This document shows positions 12,061-25,209 of a DNA stretch of 64,000 nt, in pieces. The DNA is taken from the NCBI GenBank assembly GCA_030737875.1, contig CM060915.1, forward strand, positions 634,944,786 through 635,008,785, given 5' to 3'. Under the pieces are notes generated by a model. The model searched no databases. It worked only from the letters and a program-made list of their open reading frames with translations, and had not been told where the DNA came from. How positions within the stretch are numbered: position 1 is the first letter of the stretch; every line of letters begins with the position of its first letter. Position numbers and translations under genes: made by a program. This DNA is from Allium sativum (Eukaryota; Streptophyta; Magnoliopsida; Asparagales; Amaryllidaceae).

Positions 12061-13127
12061 ACGTGGACTGGGTCGGACAAGCTTGAACCGAATCGAAGCA
12101 TGATCGTTAATGTTTATTCAATGCATGAAATAAATCCAAAGTAGGATAAAAGATTCATAAACGTACGTTATAAGAGTTTAATTGGAAAGACCGCTTGGAC
12201 ACTAAGAAGATTCTTGACATTATCAAAAGCAATAGGGATGATTCGAATATTCAATGTTATATTTATAAACGCCAGAAGATGCGACTCTATGAAACGTCAT
12301 CACTTAGTAGACGAATGAAAACAGTTGTTCATTGATTTCAATTCAGAAACAAATAGATGGATCGTTTCGAAGCACGCCATATTTTCAACAAATGCGTACT
12401 TCAAGGGGGCGAAATGTTAGCCCGCTTTATGGACGGGCTACCCAAAGCTAAGAGATTGCTAAAACGTATTGATTGAGAGGAAGAATTCATAGTAGAGACC
12501 CAGATTGGTTCGGAGGCCCTCGACCTGAACCCCTTGGCTTCGAATCAAAGAAAACCAGAGAATGGGTTTGAGAAAGCCCATCCGGATCAGTTCGGAGATT
12601 TCCAATCCGGATGCCTCATTCTAGCTGCCGATCCGACCCGATGAGGGCTAGCACAACAGTTATACTCCACATTCCTGAAGATACAGAGCAGTTACCTTCC
12701 AAGTTCCAACATTCTACAATGCGTTGTTGCCGTCTTAGCTCTTCCGATCCCGATTCTAATGGGATGGTCACCACGTGTATCCAAATCGGAGACCTTCATG
12801 ATGAATTCTACCTATAAATAGACCACAAAGCATCATTTCAAAGGTTCTTTTGGAAAAATCTCAACTCAAACTCTCTTTAAAACCAACCACCATTGCTCCA
12901 ATCAGATCATCATCAACTTTTAGAACATAATTCATTAAAGATTGAGTGAATTTGTCAATTGTAAAAGGGAGATTGAGTGATAATCATCATTGTATTTGTA
13001 CTTGAATCATCCATCAACAAAATATAAAGTGGACATAGGCTCTTCAACGCCAAACAACTATAAATCGTGTCTTCTCTTTGATTTTCTCTTTTAATTATCA
13101 TTAAATTGGGTGTTAGGACCACTTTTT
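12061..13127 (+). mobile_element. 3' end of a decayed LTR retrotransposon (Tat/Athila-like?)
   Basis: At 12402-12414 lies CAAGGGGGCGAAA, a good polypurine tract, followed at 12415 by TGTTAGCCCGC, a typical LTR start. A likely LTR promoter, CTATAAATAGA, lies at about 12811. The following CT-rich leader and A+T-rich tail run to about 13127, where the sequence changes into the CACTA-like segment. The 3' end of the LTR is not clear and no coding remnant was recognised upstream of the tract. The context resembles plant Tat-type Ty3/gypsy elements, but the lineage is a guess. Confidence 0.45.
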
Positions 13128-14920
13128 GGTCTAATAGTTACAAACCTTAATATTCTACCAGGCTTGTAGTAGGTAATTCCTTTAAACAAGTAACAATCAT
13201 AATATGCTCCAACTAATTTCATAAAGCATTCACCAATAATAATATACAATATATAATATAACAATATCTCAAAGCAAATACAACATATCAAAATTTATAT
13301 CCTATAGCAAATTCCACTTCGGCCAACACCATAGTTTAATATACAACCATTCATTATCCATAAAAAATATCAAATAACGTCTAAGTATCATAATTCAGAA
13401 TACAACCATTACACAAAACGCAAACGATAAATGGGCCAAATTACAAACCTACCATCGACAAGATCAGATAGTGTATTCATACCATTTTGGGGTGCGTCAA
13501 AAATTAACGCATCCGAATCCAGAATTTCCTCCACCCAGATAGCTTTCTCTCCTTCTATTATAGTTCTACGATGACCAACTTTTTGCATTCCTACATATTC
13601 CTTCGCAAGCTACTTTAATGTTGACGACAATAACACTACAGATTATTTTTCTCTTGTGGATTATCCAATGGCATCATCAAAAGTAGTATGTAGATTGTTA
13701 TTATCTTGCCCTCCATCGAAAGCAACTTCTTCTCGTGATGTCATATTTCCTCCATGTTGATTGATGAGAAGCTTCATAAATTGTTGCAAGTACAATAATG
13801 CTAAATTCATTGATTTGATGTCTTCTTACATTTGATTTTAGTTGTTCTCCAAATTAGCTAACTTTTGTTTATTTGCTTTCTCTTTTGCCGCGGCAATTGC
13901 TTTTGAAGCTTGTGCTAGTTTTACTTGCTTTACATTGCACGTTGAGCTAATAGCGCGACAATAGATTCTTCTTTTATCATCTTTAAAAGCTTCAACAATG
14001 GGATCTTTCTCCAAATTTTCTAGACCATGAGTTTCATCGCCACCTTCTACTCTTTGTCTTGCTTCCGCTGCTTCAACCAAAGCTTGCGATGTTCAACAAA
14101 TATAATAATATAAATCAAGGCATGTGAAAATGCATATGACCCCTTCTAACAAATATATTTATAACTCAAATATTTTGTAGTTAAAAACAAGCATAAAATA
14201 ACATGATGAGGACATCAATAGTAAATGAAACATCTCTCGACCTAGTTTCAAGCCAAGCCTACATGGCTCAGTTTTACTGAGCTATCGCGCAGTAAAAACT
14301 AAGCTACTAGGCTTAGTTTTTACAGAGCCATTAGGCTCTCAGTGAAAAATGAGCCTAATGGCTCAGTAAATACTGAGCCAATTTGGTCAGTTAACACCGA
14401 CTGAGCCAAATTGGCTCAGTTAATACTGAGCCAGTTTGCTCAGTTTTAACGGATTGAGCCAAATTGGTTGGCCTAGTTAAAACTGGCCATCATGGCCCAG
14501 TATTAACTGAGCTAATTGGCTAAGTTAAAACTGAGCCATCATGGCTCAGTTTAAAATGAGTATGCTAGGCTTAGTAAAACCAAGCCACTAAGCTCAGTTA
14601 AAACTACACTTCAAATATGTAATAAGAAAAAAAAATCTTTTAATTAGAAATAATTTAATGTATATTTCATTCGACTCTCACTATAGGCAATCCAAAAGAA
14701 ATATAATATAATATAATCATAGCAAATCTGATTATGCCTATGTTCTTAACTAATAAATAAAAACAAAAAAATCAGATTACTTACGTATTTTTCAATGGCA
14801 CATGGAAGTACTTCCCCAATTTTTTTGCTTGTATGTGCTATTTTCCAAGCAAGAGCTCACGTAGGCTTACTTTTAGGGTACTCCCTTTTCTAATAAAATA
14901 TGGAAATAAAAACATATATT
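13128..14920 (-). pseudogene. CACTA (En/Spm) TNP-like protein gene, 3' part, decayed
   Basis: Read on the minus strand, 13430-13640 encodes a stretch with GHRRTIIEGEKAIWVEEI, then LSDLVDGRFVIWP. This resembles the C-terminal domain of plant Ptta/En/Spm TNP-like proteins, which end in a similar DAIGxFVxWP motif. Upstream, 13850-14090 encodes a charged Ala/Lys/Glu-rich helix (starting VEAAEARQRVEGGDETHGL) and 14800-14885 encodes AWKIAHTSKKIGEVLP with a stop just before it, matching the family's THTKKDGxxV block. AATACGTAAGT (minus strand, about 14785) is a consensus splice donor, so 14100-14785 is probably an intron. Frames are broken, so it is a relic. The gene continues at 36084-36237, split off by chromovirus B. 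CACTTTTTGGTC near 13129 may be the element end, but no partner repeat was found. Confidence 0.55.
14252..14605. repeat. Array of ACTGAGCC/GGCTCAGT palindromes
   Basis: Over about 350 bp the octamers GGCTCAGT and ACTGAGCC and close variants alternate in both orientations, separated by A+T-rich spacers such as TTAATA or by CATCAT/AATT loops. Examples are GGCTCAGTTAATACTGAGCC (14414-14433) and AACTGAGCCATCATGGCTCA (near 14530). Each pair can form a hairpin. CACTA elements carry subterminal repeats of short motifs in both orientations that bind the transposase, so this may be such a region. Its place between two inferred exons suggests it now lies in an intron. Confidence 0.8.
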
Positions 14921-14925
14921 ATAAT
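14921..14925. repeat. Target-site duplication of chromovirus B, left copy
   Basis: ATAAT directly before the left LTR. The same five bases follow the right LTR at 36079-36083. Confidence 0.85.
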
Positions 14926-17900
14926 TGAAACACCCCACCTCCGTTAAGGTCACTCACAAAGGGAATGCCTTAATTTTGGTGGAGGTTTATAAGTAAAAGC
15001 CACAGATATACTCAAGACAGATATAAATACACATATTTTAAATAGCGGAAACCAAACAGACTTTTATTTCATCAATATATATTCAAAACCAAACATTCCA
15101 TAATTGTCTCAAAATACTTCCAACATTTTAACATCATCAATGTCTTGATAATTAAAGAAGCAGTAAACATAAATAAAGTGACATAAATCCCCATAGTGAT
15201 ATCCAAAGCCATAGTCCGAGCAAAAGAGACCCAAATCATACATCTACGTTCTTGGAGCTTGCACAGAGCCTGACTGAGCTGAGCTATTTCCTCCCTGTGG
15301 ACCTGGGGGGAAACGAAAGAAAAGAAGACGAAAAGAAAATAGGGTCAGATATAAAGCCTGAGTAAATCTAGTAACTCTTCAATATGTGAATAAGAAAAGG
15401 GCATGATAAATATATACTGAAAATAGGATGGTGTCACAAGCTAAGGGAGTGTCGAATGTACTATCGCACCCATACTATATCTCTGCATCTACTTGAGATT
15501 ATTCTAACAGGCACCCCGTGGTGAGGGTGAAGTGATCCCCATTTTCGAAAGATCGGCTCCTACTCGCGTTAACATGTGTCATACGGCCCCCAAGAATTGT
15601 AGATACCTATGCTGGTCCCACCATGGGGTGTATCAAGACCCATGGTGGCGGCCCCGACACAAATTCTAGAAGGCATAGGTTATACTACTGGTGTCCCCAG
15701 TGCCCTGGTTGTCTGCTCCGGAGTGTGTGCACGCCCGCACCCGTTAGACCTACACTGTGCACCCACCGCCGTTGTTTTGACCTCTTACAATCAGCCCAGT
15801 AATCGTGCCCCACCCTGCCTAGTTTCAGGGTACCGTTGATACCTAACTTGGGTTACTGCTGAAACGGGTCCCACATTACCAGGATTTTCTAGTCAAACAT
15901 GTTAAGTGGTTAAGTGTCTGTATTTACCTAACCCCACCCATCAATTCTTGTTAACATGTTGAATTTGGTTAAGTGTTATAGTTGACTTAACCCTACCATC
16001 TGTCCTTAGCCTCTTAGGAGCACCTGACCACTCACATTAGATTAGTATTGCTATGGTTACTGGATATGCCGGTCGGTTCCGGGCAAGTTAACACCGTAGC
16101 TCAGTCTAACCTCGGGTTATTATTGGGCTCAATGCTTAACCACCCACATTGGATAGGTATTGTTGTGACTACTGGATAGCCGGGCGGTTCCGGGCAGGTT
16201 TATAGCACAACTCAATCCAACCTCGGGTTAAGCATATCGTGTTTTCTAAATTTACATATTTTATTACTTCTCAATTATATATGTAAATGTCATATCTTTT
16301 ATTTTGGGTATAAAAATTCATACCGCTTTAAATGTCATTGTCGTTGGCATGTGCCAAACATGCCAACATATATTTTCATGTTTTACACCCAACGTTATTA
16401 CCCCCATTTATACGTTAGCAACGTTATAACAAATGTTGGGCTCGACACAATTCAGCCCAACTTTATAAGCGTAAGAAAAGGGGAAATCAATAACATGTAA
16501 TATTTTACAAGATATAAGGGTGTGTGGCGCATGAACTTGCAATTCAGCGATACTAACATAAATGATGGGTCATGTGAACTTGCATTCAAATCAAAGTATA
16601 ACTAAGTAGGTGACATATGAAATGGCATAGTTTAGGCTAATAAAAACTTGTGTTTAAACATGTTTAACTTGGCATAATGTCAAACACAAAACTAGCATGA
16701 TTTATATTCACCAAAAGGTCCAATTATAACATCTAATCACATAGCCTATTTTAACATGAACTTGCATAGTTTATGAAACCCAAACGATACTTAACATAGA
16801 TCCAATTATACTTGCAAATAAACATGAACTTGCATAATTTATGAAACCCAAACGATGCTTAACATAGATCAATTATACTTGCAAATAGAAATGAAAATGA
16901 CATCATAGGTTTTGGGTCATGTAGGCATAAAAGGTTTCAAGTCTAAAACATGTTTACATAAATTCTAATTTAGACTAAGGGAATATACACAGTCCACGCC
17001 TTCGACATATACATAAAGGGATCAATTTCTAATCTTTGCCACAAACTTGAAAGTGCCATTGTTTTCATATACAATTGTTCAATAGGCTTGCATCAATCAA
17101 TTTATGCCACAGACATCAATACATAAGTCATGATAGAACCATCACAATACATAGAATTTTATACAATACAATAACATAATTCTATTTTCATTCACATCGA
17201 ATCACATCTTAATTTTTATTCATATTCTGAAAGGTCACTATACTTACAACGAATGCAGAATCTTGAATTCTGGATTCTGAATTCTGAAATTGAGATTCGC
17301 TCCTTTGGGTAGACTAACGTTGCGATGATAAATTTGATTTACACTTTAATCTTCTTCTTAGTTTGATTCGTCTCTAGGCCTTTCTCTCTTGACGACTATG
17401 TTCAACTCCTCCCTAGCAGCATGACAAGTCCTTTCTCATTTTTTTGTGAATTTTCAGTTGAGACTTAGGGTGTATTCATCGATTTTTAAGTTGTTTTGAG
17501 CCGTCAGATGAAGATAGGAGGAATCTAGGCCATTCAAAGTTCAGAGAGCCAATCAAGAGGTGACCTGTCAGCCCTAGTGACACACAGAGCCATAGAAATT
17601 CGAGCCAGAGCCAGACCTGGCCAGCCAGCTCGACCAGGCAGGTCGACACCCAGGTCGACACTATGGTCGACCTAGGGGGGCCCAGGTCGATACTGTGGTC
17701 GACCATATGGTCGACCTGGTCTCTGGGCGGGAATTTTGCCGCCCAGCCTAGTTTGAACCTGAATTTCGAATTTTGAATTTAAAACTGAGCTGTTTGAATT
17801 TTAAACTTTATTCTGAAACTTCAGAAGGCCATAACTCCTTCATACGGAGTCCGATTCGCGCAAACTCGGACTCTATCTCAAGCAGAATTCCGAGATGAAC

Positions 17901-17996
17901 GCAATGGGGTAACCCGTTTCCCTTAATTCTTTCATTTAGAATTAATTACACTTTAATTTGCGAAGCTTAACGTTATAGAATTCACTGGGTGTTACA
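14926..17996 (-). repeat. Chromovirus B 3' LTR (left), 3071 bp
   Basis: Starts TGAAACACCCC and ends GGGTGTTACA on the plus strand. It matches 23096-25209 joined to 35094-36078. The splice-donor-like motif (minus-strand GTAAGTATAG) is kept near 17240. The TATA position near 17480 reads TATTCATC instead of TATTTATA (plus strand), so the promoter of this copy looks weakened. The U3 carries a GTCGAC array at 17641-17719. There are no genes; open frames within it are spurious. Confidence 0.9.
17641..17719. repeat. GTCGAC palindrome array in LTR U3 (B, left)
   Basis: Six GGTCGAC-type sites (one mutated to GGTCGAT) lie in about 80 bp, spaced by CACCCA, CACTAT or CTAGGGG linkers. The array lies upstream of the TATA position on the minus strand, where enhancer repeats often sit in LTRs. 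A possible regulatory role is inferred. Confidence 0.75.
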
Positions 17997-18010
17997 TTTT
18001 ACCCCCCTTA
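17997..18010 (-). other. Polypurine tract, chromovirus B
   Basis: On the minus strand it reads TTAAGGGGGGTAAAA, adjacent to the 3' LTR and preceded by CCGGGGACGAAATCC, the chromovirus pattern. Confidence 0.9.
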
Positions 18011-18509
18011 AAAGGATTTCGTCCCCGGAATCTTCAAGTTAGGAAGAATGTATATCCTACCATCCAACAGTCCATCTACTCAACCAACAAATACAGGCAT
18101 CCACTGTCCTTAAAAGACTTCTAATGCTTTGTGATCATATGCATAGTGTGTGTATATGTCCTTATCTAATGCAGAAATCAGGCGGTCTACTGATTCAGTT
18201 GACCTCCTTAATGCGAATCATGTAAGTGTTATGAATCCATTATGTATGCAAATTTTCCTACTCATAATTCTACATGAGTGCACAACTATTCGTACAAATG
18301 CAACAACCATATGACAGCATATCAAGTTTCAACCATATACAAATGAGAATACATATATGCATATGCGATATGAAGTGACTGAGCCGATCTATACCCTAGG
18401 GTGTGTGTGTATATGCATCCACGAGCAACCACTAGCAACCATTTGCAGCCATCATCCATAACATGTTTTCAAATACATGTTTGCATCCATTTGTTTTCTA
18501 CCTAAGGAG
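18011..18509 (-). other. 3' untranslated region of chromovirus B
   Basis: About 500 bp between the chromodomain stop and the purine tract. It matches 50808-51356 of element E. No gene is seen. Confidence 0.7.
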
Positions 18510-21500
18510 TTAGGAAAAGGACCGAGGAGATATACCTAAAAAGATAGATAAAGCATAACTTAAGGAAAAAGAGATCAAAGATGTACCCTCAAAAATAAGA
18601 GGGTAGGCAGCGTGTATTCTATTCTCAGTTTCCCAAGTCGCGTCTTCCTCGGCATCGCTCCACTGAACTTTAACAAGTTTGACTTCGCAGTTGCGTAGCT
18701 TTTTCACTTCAGTTCCTAAGATGCGGGTTGGAACTTTCCTCAAAGTTGCTTCACGTTCCACTTCGGCTTCTTCTAGAATGCTAGGTTCCACCTCTTCCGC
18801 AGACTCATGCAAACACTTCCGGAGGTGAGAAACATGAAAGACGTTGTGAACTCCGGCCAGTCTCTTGGGTAGCTCTAATCTATAGGCCATCTTTCCAACC
18901 TTCTCGATGATAGGAAACGGTCCTACAATTCTTGGTGCTAGCTTTCCTGCGGATCCAAAGCGAACGACGTTTCTTAAAGGTGATACCTTAAGGAAAACCC
19001 TGTCCCCAACCTCAAACTCAAGGTCGGTCCTTCTTTTGTCGGCGTAGGATTTCTGTCTATCTTGAGCAGTCTTCATTCTCCTATGTATCAAGTCCACTTT
19101 CTCCGAAGTCTCTCGAATCATATCTGGGCCAAGTATAAGCTTATCTGTAGACTCCCACCAACAACTTGTTGATTTGCACGGTCTTCCATACAGGGCTTCG
19201 AAGGATGCCATACCGAAGGTAGCTTGGTAGCTGTTGTTGTAGGAAAATTCCACTAAAGGAAGGTGATCCTCCCAAGTCCCTCCAAAGTAAAGAACGCAAA
19301 GTCTCAAAAGATCCTCCAAAAATCTATTCACCCTTTCCGTCTGACCATCGGTTTGGGGGTGATAGGCCGTGCTCAAACATAGCTGTGTGCCTACAGCTTC
19401 TTGCAGACTTCGCCAAAACTCGCTTGTGAAGATAAGGTCTCGGTCACTAACTATGCTGGAGGGTATCCCATGGAGTCGAACTATTTCCTTGAGATAAAGA
19501 GATGCTAGAGATGAGGCAGTCCTTCTACTCTTGATAGGTATGAAGCGGGCGCTCTTAGTAAGCCTATCCACTATTACCCAAATGCTAGTGTTGCCTCTTC
19601 TCGACCTTGGCAGTCCATCAATGAAGTCCATTGAAATGCTATCCCACTTCCACTGTGGGACCTCTAAAGGATGAAGTAGTCCTCCAGGCTTCTTCTGTTC
19701 CGCCTTGACCCATTGGCAGGTCATGCACTTAGAAACAAAATCTGCCACGTCTTGCTTCATGCCGTTCCAAAAGAAAGTCCTTTTTACATCCTTGTACTTC
19801 TTATCGCCGCCAGGGTGTATAGTCATCTTGGAATGATGTGCTTCTTCGAGAACCTTCTTTGTCAACTCCCTTGCTTGTGGGACGCATAATCGTCCATCTC
19901 GTCTCAGCCAACCCTTATCATCGATGGCGTACCTACTGAGGTGACTAGACGTCTCACCCCTAATAAGTTTATCAATCACATCCACAAGCAGAGGGTCTTC
20001 ACGTTGTGCAGCCCCTATTGAGTCCAAGAGAGTAGGGCGTACTTCGAGAGATGCTAACAAACCCGGTACAAAATCTGAGGAGGGCCTAAAGTTAAAACGG
20101 GCTATATACTCCAGGCTTTGCCTTTCCACAAAGAGCGGACTTAAGGTCAGTTTCTTTTGGCTCAACGCGTCTGCTACTACGTTGCCTTTGCCAGGAGTAT
20201 AGGAAATTTCAAAGTTGTACGAGGCAAGAAACTCCATCCATCTTTGCTGCCTCAAGTTAAGATCCTTCTGCAAGAAGAGATATTTCAACGATTTATGGTC
20301 AGTGTATAATTCGAACTTCTCACCTAGGAGATAATGGCGCCAAGACTTAAGCGCAAAGATGATGGCGGCTAACTCGAGATCGTGGGTTGGGTAGTTCTTT
20401 TCATGAACTTTTAATTGTCTTCCACCATATGCTACTACCCTTCCTTCTTGCATTAGAACAGCGCCTAGTCCCGTTCCACATGCATCCGTGTATACTGTGA
20501 ACATTTTGCTTCCATCTGGCAAGGTCAGAACCGGGGCTGTTGTGAGAGCCCTTTTTAATCGTTGGAAAGCAAACTCGCAATCCAAATCCCAAGTGAACGC
20601 CAGATTCTTCTTTTTAGCCTTGTGAGTGGGGCTGAGATTTTCGCGAAATCCCTAATAAATTTTCGGTAAAAACCGGCTAGCCCAAGAAAGCTTCGAACTT
20701 CGGTTGCATTTCTTGGTGTCTTCCAATCTTGCACTGCCACCACTTTCGCGGGGTCTACGGCCAACCCATCTTTGGACACTATATACCCCAAAAATCTTAC
20801 TTCTTTTCTCCAAAAGTGACACTTGGAGAATTTGGCTTTTAGTTGATGAGCTCGAAGAGTTTCCATGATTTCTTTCAGATGCTGAGCATGTTCTTCCTCA
20901 TTCTTTGAGAAGATTAAGATATCATCTACGAAGACAACCACAAATTTGTTGAGGAATTCTCTGAACACCCTGCTCATTAGGTCTACGAAATAAGCGGGTG
21001 TGTTTGTCAAGCCGAAAGGCATGACAAGCCACTCGAAGAAACCGTCTGGGGTTCTGAACGTCGTCTTATCAATGCTATCTTCAGCTACTCTTAGCTGATG
21101 GAACCCAGTTGCCAGATCAAGTTGGGAGAAGACCGTCGCACCTACAAGCTGATCAAAAAAATCATCGATTCGGGGAAGAGGGTACCTATTTTTCTTGGTC
21201 AATTTGTTTAACTCCCTATAGTCGACGCAAAGGCGAAGCGAACCGTCCGCTTTGGTTGCCAACACCACTGGAGCACCCCATTCCAAAATGCTCCGTCTAA
21301 TGAACCCCTTTTCGAGAAGTTCTTTAACCTGCTTACTGAGCTCTTTTCTCTCCCTTGGAGCCATGTGTCTGACAGGTAAAGCTACAGGCTTTGCGTTATC
21401 CACAAGGTATATGCGGTAGTCTATTTCCCGCCTCGGAGGTAAGCCTTTCACCTCCTCAAATACATCCGGATATTCCCGGACTACTTTTACTGATTGCAAA

Positions 21501-22902
21501 TTCTCATCAGAAGCATCAAGCGACTCTAGATAACTAAGCATAACAGCATTCAAGGGATTACAAGAAATTTCTAGAGTGTTACCAAGCCGAGTCAAGAGTC
21601 TAACTACTCTTTTCTCACAATCAAGAATGGCACTATTACTGGATAACCAGTCCATGCCTAAGATCAAACCATATCCCGAGAAGCCCAAAACAAAGGCATC
21701 ACAACTAAACTCAATGCTGAGAATAGAGATTTTCAAACCCAAACAAACCATTGACAAGTAAGCGGAGCCCCCAATTGGATTTGAAACTACTAAGGGATCT
21801 TCTACCATACTAGTGTCTAGATGCAGAGATTCTACTAAGGCAGATGAAATAAAAGAGTGTGATGCGCCAGAGTCAAAAAGTGTACAAACTGGATGATCAT
21901 AAAGATAGACTACACTTTCAACAGAAATATTACTACCTCGTTCCTGCTGAGGTGCCACTAGCGCTTGAACCTGATCCCCTGAAGTGGATCCGGCTTCTGT
22001 CCCTGCCCTTTCTTCTTTGGGCAATCCTTAGCTTGGTGCCCAGTCTCTCCACAATGAAAGCAACCACCCATCTTCACCTTCCTTTTCCGGCAGTCTTTTG
22101 ATATATGGCCCACAATGCCACAGAAATTGCACCTTCTCTTCTCACGGGGCTTATTGTTCTTCCCTCCTTTATTGAAGTCTGTTTTCTTTGCTTGTAGACC
22201 TTCTTTCTTCTCTTCCACCTTAGTTTATTTCTTACCGTGGTCTTCCTTGTGTAGCAAAGCCATGTCCACCGAGCTTTCATAAGTCGCTCCCGTGGATACA
22301 TGAGTCATGGCAAGGCTGTGTAGAGGCTCATTCAAACCCTTGATGAAGCGAAGTGCCTTCTTGTGTTGGGTGTTTACTAAGTCTAACAAAAATCTGGCCA
22401 GCTGGTTAAACTGATTAACATATTCCCTGATCGTCATGCTCCCCTGTTTCAGAGTTAGGAACTTCTCCATTTGCAGGCTTCTTTCAGCTTGGGAGAGAAA
22501 TTTCATTTCAAACCTTGTCCTGAAATCTTCCCATGTTTCCACCGCCCTCTGAGCATTGGTAACTTCCCACCAATAGGAAGCTTCATCCTTAGGCAACCAT
22601 ACCGCTAGTTGTATCTTTTGCCTGTCATCAACCCCGAAGATGACAAACAGATCCTCAGTCTCCTTTAGCCAGTTTCTTGCTCCTTTAAAGGATTCTGTCC
22701 CATAAAAGTCTTTTCCACCCATAGCCTAAAAGTCTCTACAGGTTTTTGCGAAGGAATTTCCACGAGGAGGAGGGAGAGGAGGAACCGCGGCCATTGGAGG
22801 AGGGATGTCTGCTGGGCCCACGCCATTGGCCCTTGCTTCTAAGTACCTCCTAAACCAGCTGCGAATCGGCACTCCTTCCGGGAGGTTAAGGTCTCCAGAC
22901 AT
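18510..22902 (-). pseudogene. gag-pol: Chromovirus B gag-pol polyprotein with four breaks
   Basis: The start at 22902 opens MSGDLNLPEG, as in element E. Gag follows, with the FYGTESFKGARNWL core, then two zinc knuckles ([28 protein letters not shown]; about 22030-22130). Next come an aspartic protease ([12 protein letters not shown], near 21860), RT (VFVDDIL, near 20935), RNase H ([10 protein letters not shown], near 20490), an HHCC zinc finger and integrase core ([22 protein letters not shown]; about 19820-19320) and a chromodomain (near 18600-18730). Four lesions are seen: TAG near 22732, TAA at 22225, a one-base deletion near 21990 and another near 20614. Pol is otherwise open over two frames of 489 and 691 codons, so decay is recent. 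The protein would normally assemble particles, copy the RNA and integrate the DNA. Confidence 0.9.
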
Positions 22903-23081
22903 GTTGAAACAGAAAGAAAAAATTCAAAAAGAAGGATAGAGGGAGATAGATAGGGCACATGGCTCAGTGGGATTTTGTCTTTTTATAAATATAACACTTT
23001 TTTTCTTCTTTGGAAAATGCTTCTTTAAACTTTCTTTTTGAAAACAATTTCAAAAACTTTTATCTTATCTGGTAAACCTAT

Positions 23082-23093
23082 GCTCTGATACCA
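23082..23093 (-). other. Primer-binding site, chromovirus B
   Basis: TGGTATCAGAGC on the minus strand, two bases inside the 5' LTR. Between it and the gag start (22903-23081) is a non-coding leader ending TTTCTGTTTCAACATG. Element E has TTTCAG there, so a splice acceptor seems to have been lost by G to A change. Confidence 0.92.
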
Positions 23094-23095
23094 AG

Positions 23096-25209
23096 TGAAA
23101 CGCCTCACCTCCGTTAAGGTCACTCACAAAGGGAATGCCTTAATTTTGGTGGAGGTTTATAAGTAAAAGCCACAGATTTACTCAAGACAGATATAAATAC
23201 ACATATTTTAAATAGCGGAAACCAAACAGACTTTTATTTCATCAATATGTGTTCAAAACCAAACATTCCATAATTGTCTCAAATTACTTCCAACATTTCA
23301 ACATCATCACTGTCTTGATAATTAAAGAAGCAGAAAACATAAATAAAGTGACAAAAATCCCCATAGTGATATCCAAAGCCATAGTCCGAGCAAAAGAGAC
23401 CCAAATCATACATCTACGTTCTTGGAGCTTGCACAGAGCCTGGCTGAGCTGAGCTGTTTCCTCCCTGTGGACCTGGGGGGGAACGAAAGAAAAGAAGACG
23501 AAAAGAAAATAGGGTCAGACATAAAGCCTGAGTAAATCTAGTAACTCTTCAGTATGTGAATAAGAAAAGGGCATGATAGATATATACTGAAAATAGGATG
23601 GTGTCACAAGCTAAGGGAGTGTCGAATGTACTATCGCATCCATACTATATCTCTGCATCTACATGAGTTTATTCTAACAGGCACCCCGTGTTGAGGGTGA
23701 AGTGATCCCCAGTTTCGAAAGATCGGCTCCTACTCGCGTTAACATGTGTCATACGGCCCCCAAGAATTGTAGATACCTATGCTGGTCCCACCATGGGGTG
23801 TATCAAGACCCATGGTGGCGGCCCCGACACAAATTCTAGAAGGCATAGGTTATACTACTGGTGTCCCCAGTGCACTGGTTGTCTGTTCCGGAGTGTGTGC
23901 ACGCCCGCACCCCGTTAGACCTACACTGTGCACCCACCGCCGTCATTTTGACCGCTTACAATCAGCCCAGTAATCGTGCCTCACCCTGCCTAGTTTCAGG
24001 GTACCGTTGATACCTAACTTGGGTTATTGCTGAAACGGGTCCCACGTTACCAGGATTTTCTAGTCAAACATGTTAAGTGGTTAAGTGTCTGTATTTACCT
24101 AACCCCACCCATCAATTCTTGTTAACATGTTGAATTTGGTTAAGTGTTATAGTTGACTTAACCCTACCATCTGTCCTTAGCCTCTTAGGAGCACCCGACC
24201 ACTCACATTAAACAGGTATTGCTACGGTTACTGGATATGCCGATCGGTTCCGGGCAGGTTTACACCGTAGCTCAGTCTAACCTCGGGTCATTATTGGGCT
24301 AAATGCTTAACCACCCACATTGGATAGGTATCGTTGTGACTACTGGACAACCGGGCGGTTCCGGGCAGGTTTACATCACAACTCAATCCAACCTCGGATT
24401 AAGCATATCGTGTTTTCTAAATTTACATATTTTATTACTTCTCAATTATATATGTAAATGTCATATCTTTTATTTTGGGTATAAAAATTCATATCGCTCT
24501 AAATGTCATTGTCGTTGGCATGTGCCAAACATGCCAACATATATTTTTATGTTTTACACCCAACGTTATTACCCCTGTTTATACATTCGCAACGTTATAA
24601 CAAATGTTGGTCTCGACACAATTCAGCCCAACTTTATAAGCGTAAGAAAAGGGGAAATCAAGAACATGTAATATTTTACAACATATAAGGGTGTGTGGCG
24701 CATGAACTTGCAATTTAGCGATACTAACATAAATGATGGGTCATGTGAACTTGCATTCAAATCAAAGTATAACTAAGTAGGTGACATATGAAATGGCATA
24801 GTTTAGGCTAATACAAACTTGTGTTTAAACATGTTTAACTTGGCATAATGTCAAACACAAAATTAGCATGATGTATAATCACCAAAAGGTCCAATTATAA
24901 CATCTAATCACATAGCCTATTTCAACATGAACTTGCATAGTTTATGAAACCCAAACGATACTTAACATAGATCCAATTATACTTGCAAATAAACATGAAC
25001 TTGCATAATTTATGAAACCCAAACGATGCTTAACATAGATCAATTATACTTGCAAATAGACATGAAAATGATACCATAGGTTTTGGGTCATGTAGGCATA
25101 AAAGGTTTCAAGTCTAAAACATGTTTACATAAATTCTAATTTAGACTAAGGGAAGATACATAGTCCATGCCTTCGACATATACATAAAGGGATCAATTTC
25201 TAATCTTTG
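23096..25209 (-). repeat. Chromovirus B 5' LTR, downstream part (left of insertion)
   Basis: Starts TGAAACGCCTC at 23096 and matches 14926 onward with a few per cent difference. It is interrupted after CTTTG (25205-25209), the target duplication of element A. It resumes at 35089. Confidence 0.92.
25205..25209. repeat. Target-site duplication of chromovirus A, left copy
   Basis: CTTTG, repeated at 35089-35093. The uninterrupted copy in the other LTR of B reads TAATCTTTGCCACAAACTTG near 17031, which proves the insertion site. Confidence 0.95.

Noticed and set aside
13129..13140. CACTTTTTGGTC as a certain CACTA terminus
   Set aside because: No matching inverted terminus or 3-bp duplication was found, so it is mentioned only as possible.
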